A stretch of DNA of 46,404 nt from Streptomyces noursei (GCF_001646665.1 NZ_LWBU01000191.1:25656-72059); one strand, 5' to 3'; counted from the first letter of the stretch, positions 23,701 through 32,792 are shown. Numbers and translations: made by a program. The notes: a model not told the origin generated them from the letters alone.

Positions 23701-24138
23701 GTGGAGCTGCTGCTGGCCGACTTCGCCGCCGATCCGCTGTCGCTGTTCGAGGGCTTCGCGTTCGGGGTGCTCGCCTGGCTCGACAACCTCGACGGCCGGT
23801 ACGCCGACGCGCGCGACCGGGCCGTCCGGGCGCTGGCCCGCGCCCGGGAGCAGCTGTCCATGATGGTCGCGCCGCACATGCCGGCCCTCCACCTGGTCAC
23901 GGCCGCCTGGGCGCTGGCCGGGGCGGGCGGCCCGGGGGCGCGGACGGCGGCGGTGCTGCTGGGCGCCCACGCCGGTCTCCTCCCCGACGGCTACACGCTC
24001 ACCCCGATGGAGCGGGACAACCTCGCGGCGGCCACCGCGACGGCGCGGGCGGCGCTGGGGGAGGCCGCCTTCCGCGCCGCGTACGCCGAGGGCGGCGGCC
24101 TGGGCCTCGACGAGGCCGCCGCCCTGGCGGCTTCCTGA
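20710..24138 (+). CDS. BTAD/AfsR-like large transcriptional regulator with NB-ARC and TPR domains
   Basis: A 1142-residue SARP-type regulator. Order of domains: OmpR-type winged helix (about 1-95; GLLIDEVWHGERPPADAQGA), BTAD all-helical domain (95-245; LYR-like EPLQALRVRALRAAGRPAEA), a low-complexity Ala/Gly linker (about 250-297), an NB-ARC ATPase with P-loop LGPGGAGKTRLS near 336-347 and LLLLDNCEHV as Walker B, then TPR-like helices to the end. It would bind DNA through the first domains with ATP and an unknown signal acting through the rest. The GTG start is preceded by GGGGAGA. It ends 10 bases from the convergent ABC exporter pair, its likeliest target by position. Confidence 0.88.
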   Translation: MRISVLGPTQVHRADGSAVPVGGARLRALLTVLALRAGRTVPTGLLIDEVWHGERPPADAQGALQALVGRLRRALGPASVVSAAGGYRLGADGDDVDLHRFRRLAAEGARAREAGDPAAAVTALDGALALWRGLPLADLPDRAAEAARWEARRAEVRRDRLTALLDLGRPQEALPELAALCGTFPLDEPLQALRVRALRAAGRPAEALAAYEAVRRDLAARLGTDPGPALRALHAELLAGTPAPDPAPAGSAAGAGAGAGAGARAGARAGARAGADAGTGARDGAGAGATGPAGDAGGAAARPGNLRARLTSFVGREEDIAAVLGDLGRARLVTLLGPGGAGKTRLSQEAAERGGEAWPDGVWLAELAPVDDPDAVPDAVLTALGARQTVLRGAGAEELRAAERHGDSADALVRLAEHCSRRRMLLLLDNCEHVVAAAAALTERLLEQCPGLTVLATSREPLGVPGETVRPVDPLPDPMALRLFAERGAAARPGFDTAADPEACAEICRRLDGLPLAIELAAARLRMLTPRQIADRLDDRFRLLTSGSRTVLPRQQTLRAVVDWSWDLLDAPERAVLRRLSVFSGGCDLEAAEAVCGGPGTPDVLGVLASLVDKSLVVAVPAPEGDMRYRLLETVGEYAAERLDEAGDRAGAEHRHLVHYRELARTGDPELRGPNQRAALARFQREYENLRTALRRAVAARDEQEALCLVLSLVWYWLMRDLRGDALHWSEAAAALGPDPYAPPVAPAPALTERCTAAPPPMDGEQLMEARRSAHLVQLVSMDHRTGTWTSPEGLERLRRMRRAYRPGLPQTCRMPGMLWWYAVLLTSDGPEELRDLLDDTVDACRRHDYEWELAAILQMRANVLANRSDWAGDAARDADESLKLFERLGDAWGVAEALSARAEARERRGEYAEAAEDFERAVGHAERLGAQAQVALLSVRYAGTLTETGRGAEAETILRGILARGRAAGHEAVPAARLYLAMLLGRTGRTGEARGQVELLLADFAADPLSLFEGFAFGVLAWLDNLDGRYADARDRAVRALARAREQLSMMVAPHMPALHLVTAAWALAGAGGPGARTAAVLLGAHAGLLPDGYTLTPMERDNLAAATATARAALGEAAFRAAYAEGGGLGLDEAAALAAS
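21466..21585. repeat. Hexanucleotide repeat coding the Ala/Gly linker
   Basis: Degenerate tandem copies of GCCGGA/GGAGCC encode an alternating Ala-Gly-Ala-Gly/Arg run between the BTAD and NB-ARC domains. The frame stays open through it. The number of units is likely to vary between strains. Confidence 0.75.
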
Positions 24139-24148
24139 TCCGATCCGG

Positions 24149-24954
24149 TCAGGTCTTCCTGCGGAAGCGGGCCACCGCGAGCGGCGCGGTGACGAGCGTG
24201 ATGCCCGCCGCCCAGGCCAGCGTCACCCACACCGAGTGGGCGACCGGCCCGCCGTTGATCAGGTTCCGGGCGGCGTCGGCCAGGTTCGACAGCGGGTTGT
24301 AGTCGGTGAACGTCTCCAGCCAGCCGGGCATCGACGTCGGCGGGGCGAAGATCGACGAGCCGAACTGAAGCGGCATCAGCACGAGCATGGCCACCCCCTG
24401 GACCGCCTGCGCGGTCTTCATGGTGAGTCCCAGCAGGATGAAGATCCACATCAGGGAGGCGCCGAAGACGATCGACAGGCCGACCGCCGCCAGCAGGTCG
24501 AGCACCGAGGTCCTGATCTCCATGCCGAGGAGGAAGCCCATCCCCAGCAGGATCGTGGTGGCGATCAGCATCCGGCCGACCTCGACGACGATCTTGGCGA
24601 GGAGGACGGACGACCGGGCGATCGGCATCGTCCGGAACCGGTCCATCACCCCCTTCTTGAAGTCGTCGTTGATGCCGGTGCCGACGGCCATGGCGATGTT
24701 GAGGCCCATCATCGCCATCAGGCCGGGCGTGACGTAGTTGACGTAGTCCTCCTGGTTGCCCTTGCCGGCGATGGCGCCGCCGAAGACGTACACGAACAGC
24801 AGGATGAAGATGATCGGCATCAGGACGGCGTCGAACATCGACTCCGGGTCCTGCTTGATCTGGAGGGCGTTGCGGCGCACCAGCGCGCCGATGTGACGGG
24901 CGTTGGCCCGCAGTCCGATGCGCCCGTCGGAGGGCGCCTTCGTCAGCACCGCGC

Positions 24955-24958
<4 letters not shown>
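24149..24958 (-). CDS. ABC transporter permease, DrrB/ABC-2 type
   Basis: A 269-residue membrane protein with six hydrophobic segments, the ABC-2 family layout. IKQDPESMFDAVLMPIIFIL near the N-terminus and FKKGVMDRFRTMPIARSSVL with the following LLAKIVVEV are hallmarks of DrrB-like daunorubicin-type exporters. It pairs with the ATPase just upstream: its ATG overlaps the ATPase stop (ATGA, 24955-24958), so the two are translationally coupled. Substrate is unknown, probably a drug or lipid-like compound. It converges with the BTAD regulator with only 10 bases between. Confidence 0.92.
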
Positions 24959-25953
<995 letters not shown>

Positions 25954-26063
25954 GCGCCCATGGCACCAGGCGCCACCGACAGCTCACCGACACGGCGGCG
26001 ACACCGCCGGCACCGCGCCGACAGAACGCCCACAGGGGGGCCGGCGCACCGGCCCCGTCCGGG

Positions 26064-26441
26064 TCAGGAAGTGGAGCCGGCGGGTACGGCGTAGTCGCCG
26101 AACCCGACCCAGTCGATCAGCACGCAGGGCTCGTCCCCGACCACCCAGGCGTCGTGGCCCGGCTCGACCGCGAAGTAGTCGCCGGGGCCCACCTCGTCCT
26201 CCGTGCCGTCGTCCATGACGATCTTCAGCCGGCCGCCGACGACGTAGCAGGCGTGCGAGGCCTGGCAGCTGTCGGTACCGGCGATGGGCTTGACGTGCTT
26301 GGTCCACTGCCAGCCCGGCTCGAAGACGGCCCGGCCGACCGGGCCCCTGTCGGTGTTGACGAGGTCGAGTTTGCCCTTGCCGTCCTCGAAGGGCCGGACC
26401 TCGTCGGCGGAGTCGAAGTTCTTGCGCGTGATTGCGGGCAT
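26064..26441 (-). CDS. Cupin domain protein
   Basis: A 125-residue single-domain cupin. SHACYVVGGRLKIVMDDGTE and VGPGDYFAVEPGHDAWVVGD are the two conserved cupin motifs, and the histidines in SHACY and GHDAW could bind metal. Upstream RAVFEPGWQWTKHVKPIAG is typical of a group of small cupins of unknown function. It may be an enzyme or a small-molecule sensor. The ATG at 26441 is the first start that gives the normal length; the frame runs 15 codons further. The panB terminator lies upstream, so it is probably transcribed on its own. Confidence 0.8.
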   Translation of the reverse strand: MPAITRKNFDSADEVRPFEDGKGKLDLVNTDRGPVGRAVFEPGWQWTKHVKPIAGTDSCQASHACYVVGGRLKIVMDDGTEDEVGPGDYFAVEPGHDAWVVGDEPCVLIDWVGFGDYAVPAGSTS

Positions 26442-26515
26442 GTGGACCGCCTCCCGGCGGGTGCGAACGGGGCTCCCCGAGTCCACTTCCCAGGCTACGC
26501 CCGGCCCGGCAAGCC

Positions 26516-26550
26516 GACAGCCCGCCGATGGGGGAAGTCGGCGGGCCGTC
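26516..26550 (-). terminator. Terminator of panB
   Basis: GCCCGCCGA (26520-26528) pairs with TCGGCGGGC (26538-26546) over a 9-base loop; after one mismatch GAC pairs with GTC to lengthen the stem. It begins about 18 bases beyond the panB stop. Confidence 0.7.
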
Positions 26551-26567
26551 GTCTGTACCGGGAGTGG

Positions 26568-27431
26568 TCAGTGGAAGGTGTGCTCCTCCTGCGGGAACGT
26601 TCCGCCGACGACCTCGCCGGCGAACGCGCGCGCCGCGTCACCCAGCGTCTGCCGGAGGTCGGCGTACTGCTTGGTGAAGCGCGGCACCTTGCCGCCGGTC
26701 AGGCCGGCCATGTCGGTCCAGACGAGGACCTGCGCGTCGGTGTCGGGCCCCGCGCCGATGCCGATGGTCGGGATGTGCAGCGACCTGGTCACCTCGGCGG
26801 CCAGCTCGGCCGGGACCAGCTCCAGCACCACCGCGAACGCGCCCGCGTCCTGGGCGGCCTTGGCGTCGCGCAGCAGCCGGTGGGCGGCCTCGTCCCCGCG
26901 GCCCTGCACCCGGTAGCCCATGGTGTTGACGGACTGCGGGGTCAGGCCCAGGTGCGACATCACCGGGATGCCGGCCTGCACCAGCATCTCGGTCTGCGGC
27001 AGCGAGCGCTCGCCGCCCTCCAGCTTGATCGCGCCGACCCCCGCCTCCTTGACCAGCCGGGTCGCCGAGCGCAGGGCCTGCACGGGGCCCTCCTGGTACG
27101 ACCCGAAGGGCAGGTCGCCGACGACCAGGGCGCGCTTGGTCCCGCGCACCACGGCGGCGGAGAGCAGGGTCATCTCGTCCATGGTGACGGGCACGGTGGT
27201 GTCGTAGCCGAGGTGGCAGTTGCCCATCGAGTCGCCGACCAGGATCACCGGGATGCCGGCCTCGTCGAAGACGGAGGCGGTCATCGCGTCGTAGGCGGTG
27301 AGCATCGGCCATTTCTCGCCGCGCTCCTTGGCGCCGGCGAGGTCGAGCACGGTGATGCGGCGGGTTCCCTTGCCGCCGTACAGCGCCTTCGCGCTGTCGG
27401 CGGGCTGCTTCGGGGCAGCCTGAAGCGTCAT
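26568..27431 (-). CDS. panB: 3-methyl-2-oxobutanoate hydroxymethyltransferase
   Basis: A 287-residue enzyme of pantothenate and coenzyme A synthesis: it moves a hydroxymethyl group from 5,10-methylene-tetrahydrofolate to 2-oxoisovalerate to form ketopantoate. TAYDAMTASVFDEAGIPVIL with VGDSMGNCHLGYDTTVPVTMDEM is the substrate and metal site; VGAIKLEGGE and FAVVLELVPAELA (catalytic Glu region) follow. The N-terminal 24 residues before RRITVLDLAGAKERGEKW are variable, as is usual for Streptomyces homologues. AAGGAG lies 9-14 bases before the ATG at 27431. The other pan genes are not adjacent. Confidence 0.95.
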   Translation of the reverse strand: MTLQAAPKQPADSAKALYGGKGTRRITVLDLAGAKERGEKWPMLTAYDAMTASVFDEAGIPVILVGDSMGNCHLGYDTTVPVTMDEMTLLSAAVVRGTKRALVVGDLPFGSYQEGPVQALRSATRLVKEAGVGAIKLEGGERSLPQTEMLVQAGIPVMSHLGLTPQSVNTMGYRVQGRGDEAAHRLLRDAKAAQDAGAFAVVLELVPAELAAEVTRSLHIPTIGIGAGPDTDAQVLVWTDMAGLTGGKVPRFTKQYADLRQTLGDAARAFAGEVVGGTFPQEEHTFH

Positions 27432-27649
27432 TGAAACGGCTCCTTCGTCATCTCGAGGCGCCCTCACGGCGTCCCCGGACCGCATCCATGGTGGCACTTC
27501 GTGCCGGTTGGGGGGAAGTGGGGCGGCGGCCGTCGGCCACGGGGACCGTTTGTGCGCGTTCTGTCACAGCTCGCGCCCCGCCCGCAACCCCAGGAACCCG
27601 TCGCGGCGCCCCGTCGTCCTCGTGGCAGTACGGCCGTCCTGTGATCCCC

Positions 27650-27655
27650 TAGGGT
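27650..27655 (+). promoter_or_regulatory. -10 box for the gene at 27712
   Basis: TAGGGT lies 57 bases before the ATG at 27712, within the 280-base divergent gap to panB. No good -35 box is visible. The rest of 27432-27711 shows no other gene. Confidence 0.35.
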
Positions 27656-27711
27656 CGGACGGGGCGGGACGTACGACCAAGCACGACGAGCAAGGCAGTG
27701 AGGACGGCGGC

Positions 27712-28737
27712 ATGGCGCGGGTGGACGTGACGGAGACCGGGAACGGCGGCGCTCGGGAGCAGCGGCGCACCGGATCCCGGGTCCGGTCGGTGCTCGACCG
27801 CTGGCGCCACGACCCGGGCGTCTGGCGCCGGGGTCGTCTCCTCGCGGCGTGCGCCGTGCTGCTCGCCCTGCTGATGGTGTTCCACGCCCAGATCCCGAAC
27901 AAGATCGGCAACCTCGGCAGCCTGACAGAGACGTTCCTGCCGTGGCTCGGCGTGTTCGTCCCGGTGATCCTCGTGGCCGCGGTGCTGCGCCGCTCGGCCA
28001 CCGCGCTGATCGCCGCCCTGCTGCCGGGTGTGATCTGGCTCAACTTCTTCGGCGGGCTGGTCACCGACAAGTCGGGCGCCGGCGGCGACCTCATGGTCGT
28101 CTCGCACAACGTCAACGCCGACAACCCGGACCCGGAGGGCACCGCCCGCCGGATCGCCGGCTCCGGGGCGGACGTCGTGGCGCTGGAGGAGCTCAAGCCC
28201 GGCGTGGTCCCGGTGTACGAGCAGGCGCTCGCCGACACCTACCCGTACCACTCCGTCCAGGGCACCGTGGGCCTGTGGAGCAAGCATCCGATGCGCGACA
28301 GCCGCCCGGTCGACATCCGGCTGGGGTGGACGCGGGCCATGCGCGCCACCGTGACCGCGCCGCAGGGGGAGGTCGCCGTCTACGTCGCCCACCTGCCGTC
28401 CGTGCGGGTCAAGCTGAACGCCGGGTTCACCGCCAACCAGCGGGACGACAGCGCCGACGCGCTGGGCGAGGCGATCGTCCGCGAGGACCTGGGCAAGGTG
28501 ATCCTGCTCGGCGACCTCAACGGCACCATGAACGACCGGTCCCTCAACGCCGTCACCTCCCAGATGCGTTCCACGCAGGGAGCCGCCGGCGACGGCATGG
28601 GGTTCAGCTGGCCGGCCGCGTTCCCGATGGCGCGCATCGACCAGATCATGGTGAAGGGCGTCGAGCCGGTGGCGTCGTGGACGCTCCCGGCGACGGACAG
28701 CGATCACCTTCCGATCGCGGCACGCGTCACGCTCTGA
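27712..28737 (+). CDS. Membrane-anchored endonuclease/exonuclease/phosphatase family protein
   Basis: A 341-residue protein. Three transmembrane helices lie between about residues 42 and 115 (LLAACAVLLALLMVF; FLPWLGVFVPVILVAAVL; ATALIAALLPGVIWLNF). The rest is an EEP-fold hydrolase: VVSHNVNADN, DVVALEELKP, VILLGDLNGTMND and ATDSDHLPIAARV supply the metal and catalytic Asn, Glu, Asp and His. The topology places the catalytic domain outside the membrane. The substrate could be a phospholipid headgroup, nucleotide or nucleic acid. It is followed by a hairpin and is divergent from panB. Confidence 0.85.
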   Translation: MARVDVTETGNGGAREQRRTGSRVRSVLDRWRHDPGVWRRGRLLAACAVLLALLMVFHAQIPNKIGNLGSLTETFLPWLGVFVPVILVAAVLRRSATALIAALLPGVIWLNFFGGLVTDKSGAGGDLMVVSHNVNADNPDPEGTARRIAGSGADVVALEELKPGVVPVYEQALADTYPYHSVQGTVGLWSKHPMRDSRPVDIRLGWTRAMRATVTAPQGEVAVYVAHLPSVRVKLNAGFTANQRDDSADALGEAIVREDLGKVILLGDLNGTMNDRSLNAVTSQMRSTQGAAGDGMGFSWPAAFPMARIDQIMVKGVEPVASWTLPATDSDHLPIAARVTL

Positions 28738-28765
28738 CCTTCCGAACGAAGAGACCGGGCGGCAA

Positions 28766-28786
28766 TTCCCCGTTCACTTCGGGGAA
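28766..28786 (+). terminator. Hairpin downstream of EEP-family gene
   Basis: TTCCCCG (28766-28772) pairs with CGGGGAA (28780-28786) over a 7-base loop, 28 bases past the stop codon. Confidence 0.55.
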
Positions 28787-28803
28787 CAATCGGCGTGAGA
28801 CCA

Positions 28804-28824
28804 TTTGTTCAGTCAGAGAACTAA
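28804..28824. promoter_or_regulatory. Possible operator upstream of Cmx-like exporter
   Basis: TTTGTTC at 28804-28810 and GAACTAA at 28818-28824 are inverted with one mismatch around seven bases. This AT-richer dyad lies 38 bases before the exporter start and looks like a MarR-type site. No regulator gene is nearby. Confidence 0.4.
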
Positions 28825-28861
28825 GTCCCCGGTCCTCACGCGTCCCGAAAGGCACCGCCCC

Positions 28862-30088
28862 ATGCCCCTGGCGTTGCTCGCCCTGGCCACAGCCGCCTTC
28901 GGCATCGGCACCACCGAGTTCGTGATGATGGGCCTGCTGCCCGACGTCGCGGACGACCTGCACACCTCCGTCCCCACCGCCGGGTACCTGGTCTCGGCGT
29001 ACGCCATCGGCGTCGTCGTCGGCGCCCCGCTGCTCACCGCCCTCGGCTCCCGCGTCCCCCGCAGGCGGATGCTCCTGCTGCTGATGGGGCTGTTCACCGT
29101 CGGCAACCTCGCCTCCGCCCTCGCCCCCGGCTTCGGCACCCTCGTCGCCGCCCGCGTCCTCGCCGGACTGCCGCACGGCGCGTTCTTCGGCGTCGGCGCG
29201 GTCGTCGCCGCCCGCCTGGTGCGCGAGGGCCGGCAGGCGCGGGCCGTCGCCACGATGTTCCTCGGCCTCACCGTCGCCAACGTCGTGGGCGTCCCCGCCG
29301 CGACCCTGCTCGGCCAGCACCTCGGCTGGCGGGCCACCTTCCTGGTCGTCACCGCGATCGGCCTGGTCGCCATGGCGGCCCTCGCCGCGCTCGTCCCGGA
29401 CATCCCCGTCGACGGCCGCCAGAGCCTCGGCAGCGAACTGCGGGCGCTGGGCGACCGGCAGGTGCTGCTCGGACTGCTCACGGCCGTCTTCGGCTTCGCG
29501 GGCGTCTTCGCCGTCTACTCCTACCTCGCGTCCATGACGACCGAGGTCATGGGCCTCGGCGAGTCCTCCGTCACCCTCGTCCTCGCCCTCTTCGGCATCG
29601 GCATGACCCTCGGCGCCCTCGCCGCCGGCCCGCTCACCGACCGGGCCCTGCGCCCCACCCTGTACGGGTCGCTCGCCGCCCTCGCGCTCGCCCTGGTCGC
29701 GTTCCGCCTCACCCTGCACGTGCCGTGGGCCGCCCTGGTCCTGGTCGTCGTCCTCGGCGCGGTCGGCTTCATGACCACCACCCCGCTCCAGATGCTCGTC
29801 ATGGACAAGGCCCGGCACGCCCCCACCCTGGCCTCCGCCTCCAACCACTCGGCGTTCAACCTCGCCAACGCCGGCGGCGCCTGGCTCGGCGGCGCGGCCG
29901 TCACGGCCGGCTGGGGCTGGTCCTCACCCGCGCTCGTCGGCGCCGCCCTGGCGGTGGCCGGCCTGGCCGTCGCCGTCACGGCCGGGCTCCTCGACCGTAC
30001 GGCGAAGGGGGCCTCCCGCGTCGTCGCGGGAAGCCCCCTCGGCGGGCCGAGCGTCAGCCCGACGTCGTCTCGCGCCAGCGGTTCGTGA
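28862..30088 (+). CDS. MFS exporter of the Cmx/CmlR (chloramphenicol efflux) type
   Basis: A 408-residue 12-helix transporter. The opening MPLALLALATAAFGIGTTEF followed by VMMGLLPDVADDL is the hallmark of the AraJ/Cmx group, and RVLAGLPHGAFFGVGAVVAA and the helix-5 motif NVVGVPAATLLGQHLGWRATF are typical of drug and sugar exporters of this type. Drug specificity cannot be read from sequence. The protein should end soon after LLDRTAKGAS; the last 25-30 residues are encoded across a perfect-looking terminator hairpin and into the nadE gene (35-base antisense overlap), so the native stop may have been lost. Confidence 0.85.
   Translation: MPLALLALATAAFGIGTTEFVMMGLLPDVADDLHTSVPTAGYLVSAYAIGVVVGAPLLTALGSRVPRRRMLLLLMGLFTVGNLASALAPGFGTLVAARVLAGLPHGAFFGVGAVVAARLVREGRQARAVATMFLGLTVANVVGVPAATLLGQHLGWRATFLVVTAIGLVAMAALAALVPDIPVDGRQSLGSELRALGDRQVLLGLLTAVFGFAGVFAVYSYLASMTTEVMGLGESSVTLVLALFGIGMTLGALAAGPLTDRALRPTLYGSLAALALALVAFRLTLHVPWAALVLVVVLGAVGFMTTTPLQMLVMDKARHAPTLASASNHSAFNLANAGGAWLGGAAVTAGWGWSSPALVGAALAVAGLAVAVTAGLLDRTAKGASRVVAGSPLGGPSVSPTSSRASGS
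30007..30038. terminator. Terminator-like hairpin inside the 3' end of the exporter gene
   Basis: GGGGGCCTCCCGCG (30007-30020) pairs with CGCGGGAAGCCCCC (30025-30038) with one mismatch around TCGT. It stands just before the nadE stop on the opposite strand and can serve both genes, although the exporter frame reads through it. Confidence 0.65.
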
Positions 30089-31814
30089 TCGGCAGGCGCC
30101 GGTCCTTGCCGAAGCCCTTGGCCGAGATCTTCGTGCCCGGCGGGTACTGGCGCCGCTTGTACTCGGCCGTGTCCACCAGCCGCAGCGTCCGCGCCACCAG
30201 CTCCTCGTCGAACCCGGCGGCGACGATCGCGTCCTTGCCCTGGTCGCGGTCGACGTACAGCTCCAGGATCCGGTCCAGGACGTCGTAGTCCGGCAGCGAG
30301 TCGGTGTCCACCTGCCCCGGGCGCAGCTCGGCGCTCGGCGGCTTGGAGATGGAGCTCTCCGGGATCGGAGGGGTCTGGCCCCGCTCCTCGGCCGCCCTGT
30401 TCCGCCACCGGGCGAGACGGAAGACCGTCGTCTTGTACACGTCCTTGATCGGCCCGTACGCGCCGACCGAGTCGCCGTACAGCGTCGAGTAGCCCACCGC
30501 CAGCTCGGACTTGTTGCCCGGCGCGAGCACGATGTGGCCCTCCTGGTTGGAGATCGCCATCAGCATCGTGCCGCGCAGCCGCGACTGGAGGTTCTCCTCC
30601 GCCAGCCCCGTCAGACCGAGCGACCCCATGTACGCGTCGAACATCGGCTCGATGGACACGGTGCGGAAGTTCAGCCCCGTGCGGCGGGCCAGCTCCGCCG
30701 CGTCCCCCTTGGAGTGGTCGGAGCTGTACTTGGACGGCATCGACACGCCGTACACGTTCTGCGCTCCCAGCGCGTCACAGGCGATCGCCGCGACCAGCGC
30801 CGAGTCGATACCGCCGGACAGGCCGATCAGCACCGAGCGGAAACCGTTCTTCGCGGCGTACGCGCGCAGACCCACCACCAGCGCCGTGTACACCTCCTCG
30901 TCGTCCTCCAGCCGCTCCGCGTACCCGCCGGTCAGCTCCGGCTCGTACGCCGGGAGCGGCTCCTCCGACAGCACCACCCGCTGGATCGTCAGACCGTCGT
31001 CCACCACGCCCTCGGGCGCGTCCGCCGACGCGGCCGGCAGGTCCAGGTCGAGCACCACGCTGCCCTCGGCGAACTGCGGCGCCCGCGCGACGACCTCCCC
31101 GTCCTTGTCCACCACGATCGAGTCGCCGTCGAAGACCAGCTCGTCCTGACCGCCGATCATCGCCAGATACGCCAGCGTGCAGCCGGCCTCCTGGGCGCGC
31201 TTGCGGACCAGCTCCAGGCGGAGGTCGTCCTTGTTCCGCTCGTACGGCGAGGCGTTGATCGACACCAGCAGACCCGCGTGCGCGCTGCGGGCGGCCGGGA
31301 CGCGGCCGCCCTCCTGCCACAGGTCCTCGCAGATGGCGAGCGCCACGTCGACCCCGCGGACCCGGACGACGGGCAGCGTGTCACCGGGCACGAAGTAGCG
31401 GAACTCGTCGAAGACGCCGTAGTTCGGCAGGTGGTGCTTGGCGAACGACAGCACCACCTCCCCGCCGTGCAGCACCGCCGCGGCGTTCCGCGGCGCGCCC
31501 GCGGGCTGGCCGTAGCGCGGCTGGGCCTTCTCCGAGCGGTCCAGGTACCCGACGACGACCGGGAGGTCGCCGAAGCCCTCCTCGGCGAGACGCGCGGCGA
31601 GCGCCCGCAGGGCGGCGCGGGACGCCTCGACGAAGGACGACCGCAGGGCCAGGTCCTCGACGGGGTAGCCGGTCAGCACCATCTCGGGGAACGCGACCAG
31701 GTGCGCTCCCTGCTCGGCGGCGTGCCGGGTCCAGTGGACGACCGCCTCGGCGTTCGCGGCGAGATCGCCGACGGTCGAGTCGATCTGATTCAGGGCGAGG
31801 CGTAGTTGAGGCAC
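30054..31814 (-). CDS. nadE: Glutamine-dependent NAD+ synthetase
   Basis: A 586-residue two-domain enzyme making NAD+ from deamido-NAD+, ATP and glutamine. The N-terminal nitrilase-type glutaminase has its triad in AFPEMVLTGYP (Glu near 44), SFAKHHLPNYGVFDE (Lys near 125) and LAICEDLWQ (Cys near 160). The C-terminal synthetase has the PP-loop GLSGGIDSALVAA near 330 and NKSELAVGYSTLYGD. Length is that of the shorter bacterial NadE type. The GTG at 31814 lies six bases behind TACACT, which suggests leaderless mRNA, and the family N-terminus VPQLRLALNQIDSTVGDL starts there. Confidence 0.95.
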   Translation of the reverse strand: MPQLRLALNQIDSTVGDLAANAEAVVHWTRHAAEQGAHLVAFPEMVLTGYPVEDLALRSSFVEASRAALRALAARLAEEGFGDLPVVVGYLDRSEKAQPRYGQPAGAPRNAAAVLHGGEVVLSFAKHHLPNYGVFDEFRYFVPGDTLPVVRVRGVDVALAICEDLWQEGGRVPAARSAHAGLLVSINASPYERNKDDLRLELVRKRAQEAGCTLAYLAMIGGQDELVFDGDSIVVDKDGEVVARAPQFAEGSVVLDLDLPAASADAPEGVVDDGLTIQRVVLSEEPLPAYEPELTGGYAERLEDDEEVYTALVVGLRAYAAKNGFRSVLIGLSGGIDSALVAAIACDALGAQNVYGVSMPSKYSSDHSKGDAAELARRTGLNFRTVSIEPMFDAYMGSLGLTGLAEENLQSRLRGTMLMAISNQEGHIVLAPGNKSELAVGYSTLYGDSVGAYGPIKDVYKTTVFRLARWRNRAAEERGQTPPIPESSISKPPSAELRPGQVDTDSLPDYDVLDRILELYVDRDQGKDAIVAAGFDEELVARTLRLVDTAEYKRRQYPPGTKISAKGFGKDRRLPITNRWRETTSG

Positions 31815-31826
31815 CCGGCCAGTGTA
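31812..31826 (-). promoter_or_regulatory. -10 box of leaderless nadE transcript
   Basis: On the minus strand TACACT (31826-31821) is followed after six bases by the GTG at 31814. There is no ribosome binding site. Confidence 0.55.
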
Positions 31827-31853
31827 ATCGTCAGAGCGACGCGATGCCCCTGA

Positions 31854-31868
31854 GGTGTGCCGCACACC
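31854..31868. promoter_or_regulatory. Perfect palindrome between nadE and hydrolase
   Basis: GGTGTGC and GCACACC flank a single central base at 31861. It lies about 30 bases upstream of the nadE -10 box and 50 bases before the hydrolase start, a fitting place for a regulator of either gene. The binding protein is unknown. Confidence 0.4.
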
Positions 31869-31918
31869 GGCCATGACAGGCTGGCGCCCCCAAGGACCAG
31901 GGCGGCGAGGGGGAACGG

Positions 31919-32761
31919 ATGGGCTGCGCGCGGCCGGGCTTCGTACGCGTCGGGGGAGTGGCGCACCACGTGGTCGTCGAGGGCGGCGGACCGGTCTGCG
32001 TGCTCAGCGCCGGGCTCGCCATGAGCTGGTTCGACTGGGACCCCCTCGTCCCGCTGCTGGCCCCGCACCGCACCGTCGTCCGCTTCGACCGGCCCGGCCA
32101 CGGGCTGAGCGGCCCGCCCGCCGGGGCGCCCACCGCGGCGGGGGAGGCCCACCGGATCGCGGGCGTGCTCGACGCGCTCGGGCTCGACGCGCCCGCGACC
32201 GTCGTCGGGCACTCCATCGCCGGGTTCCACGCCGAGGCGTTCGCCCGGCTCCACCCGGACCGCGCCGCCGGTGTCGTCCTGGTCGACGCGTCCGTCGAGG
32301 AGGACGCCCGGGCGCCCGCCGCCCCCGCCGTCCGCACCGCCCTCGCGAACGCCGCCGCCACCGTGCTCTCCGCCACCGGGGCGCCCGCCGCGCTCGGCCC
32401 GCTCACCCGCCGCGCCGCGGTCCGCCTCTCCCGGCCCGGCGGCGCCCCGGACCCCGCACCCGCGGACCTGGTACGCCGCTGCTACGCCACGTCCCGGGTG
32501 CTGCGGGGCGCCCTCCTGGAGAACACCCACTACCTGGCCGTCGCCGCCGGGCTCCTCGCCCTCCGCGAGCGCCGGCCCCTCCCGCCGGGCCTCCCGGTCA
32601 CCGTGCTCGCCGCGCCCGCGTCACCGCGCTGGACGGCCCGCCAGCGGGCCCTCGCCGGCCTGCTGGACGCCCGCTTCGAGGCCGTCCCCGGGTCGGGCCA
32701 CCTGATGATGCTCGACCGCCCGGCCGCCCTGGCCGCCGCCATCCTGGCCCACCCCGCCTGA
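31919..32761 (+). CDS. Alpha/beta hydrolase
   Basis: A 280-residue alpha/beta hydrolase-fold protein. RFDRPGHGLSGPP holds the usual D-R-P-G-H-G-x-S segment, VVGHSIAGFHAEAFA gives the nucleophile elbow G-H-S-I-A-G near residue 100, and GSGHLMMLDRP near the C-terminus supplies the catalytic His. The acid is probably in the LPVTVLAAPA region. The substrate is unknown; it could be an esterase, a lactonase or a thioesterase-like enzyme. GAGGGGGAACGG precedes the ATG. Divergent from nadE. Confidence 0.85.
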   Translation: MGCARPGFVRVGGVAHHVVVEGGGPVCVLSAGLAMSWFDWDPLVPLLAPHRTVVRFDRPGHGLSGPPAGAPTAAGEAHRIAGVLDALGLDAPATVVGHSIAGFHAEAFARLHPDRAAGVVLVDASVEEDARAPAAPAVRTALANAAATVLSATGAPAALGPLTRRAAVRLSRPGGAPDPAPADLVRRCYATSRVLRGALLENTHYLAVAAGLLALRERRPLPPGLPVTVLAAPASPRWTARQRALAGLLDARFEAVPGSGHLMMLDRPAALAAAILAHPA

Positions 32762-32792
32762 CCGGCCGGCGTCCGGGGCGTCCGGGGCATCC

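Noticed and set aside
20476..23970. Open frame of over 1100 codons antisense to the BTAD regulator
   Set aside because: Composition is typical of a shadow frame, and the plus-strand gene has all expected domains.
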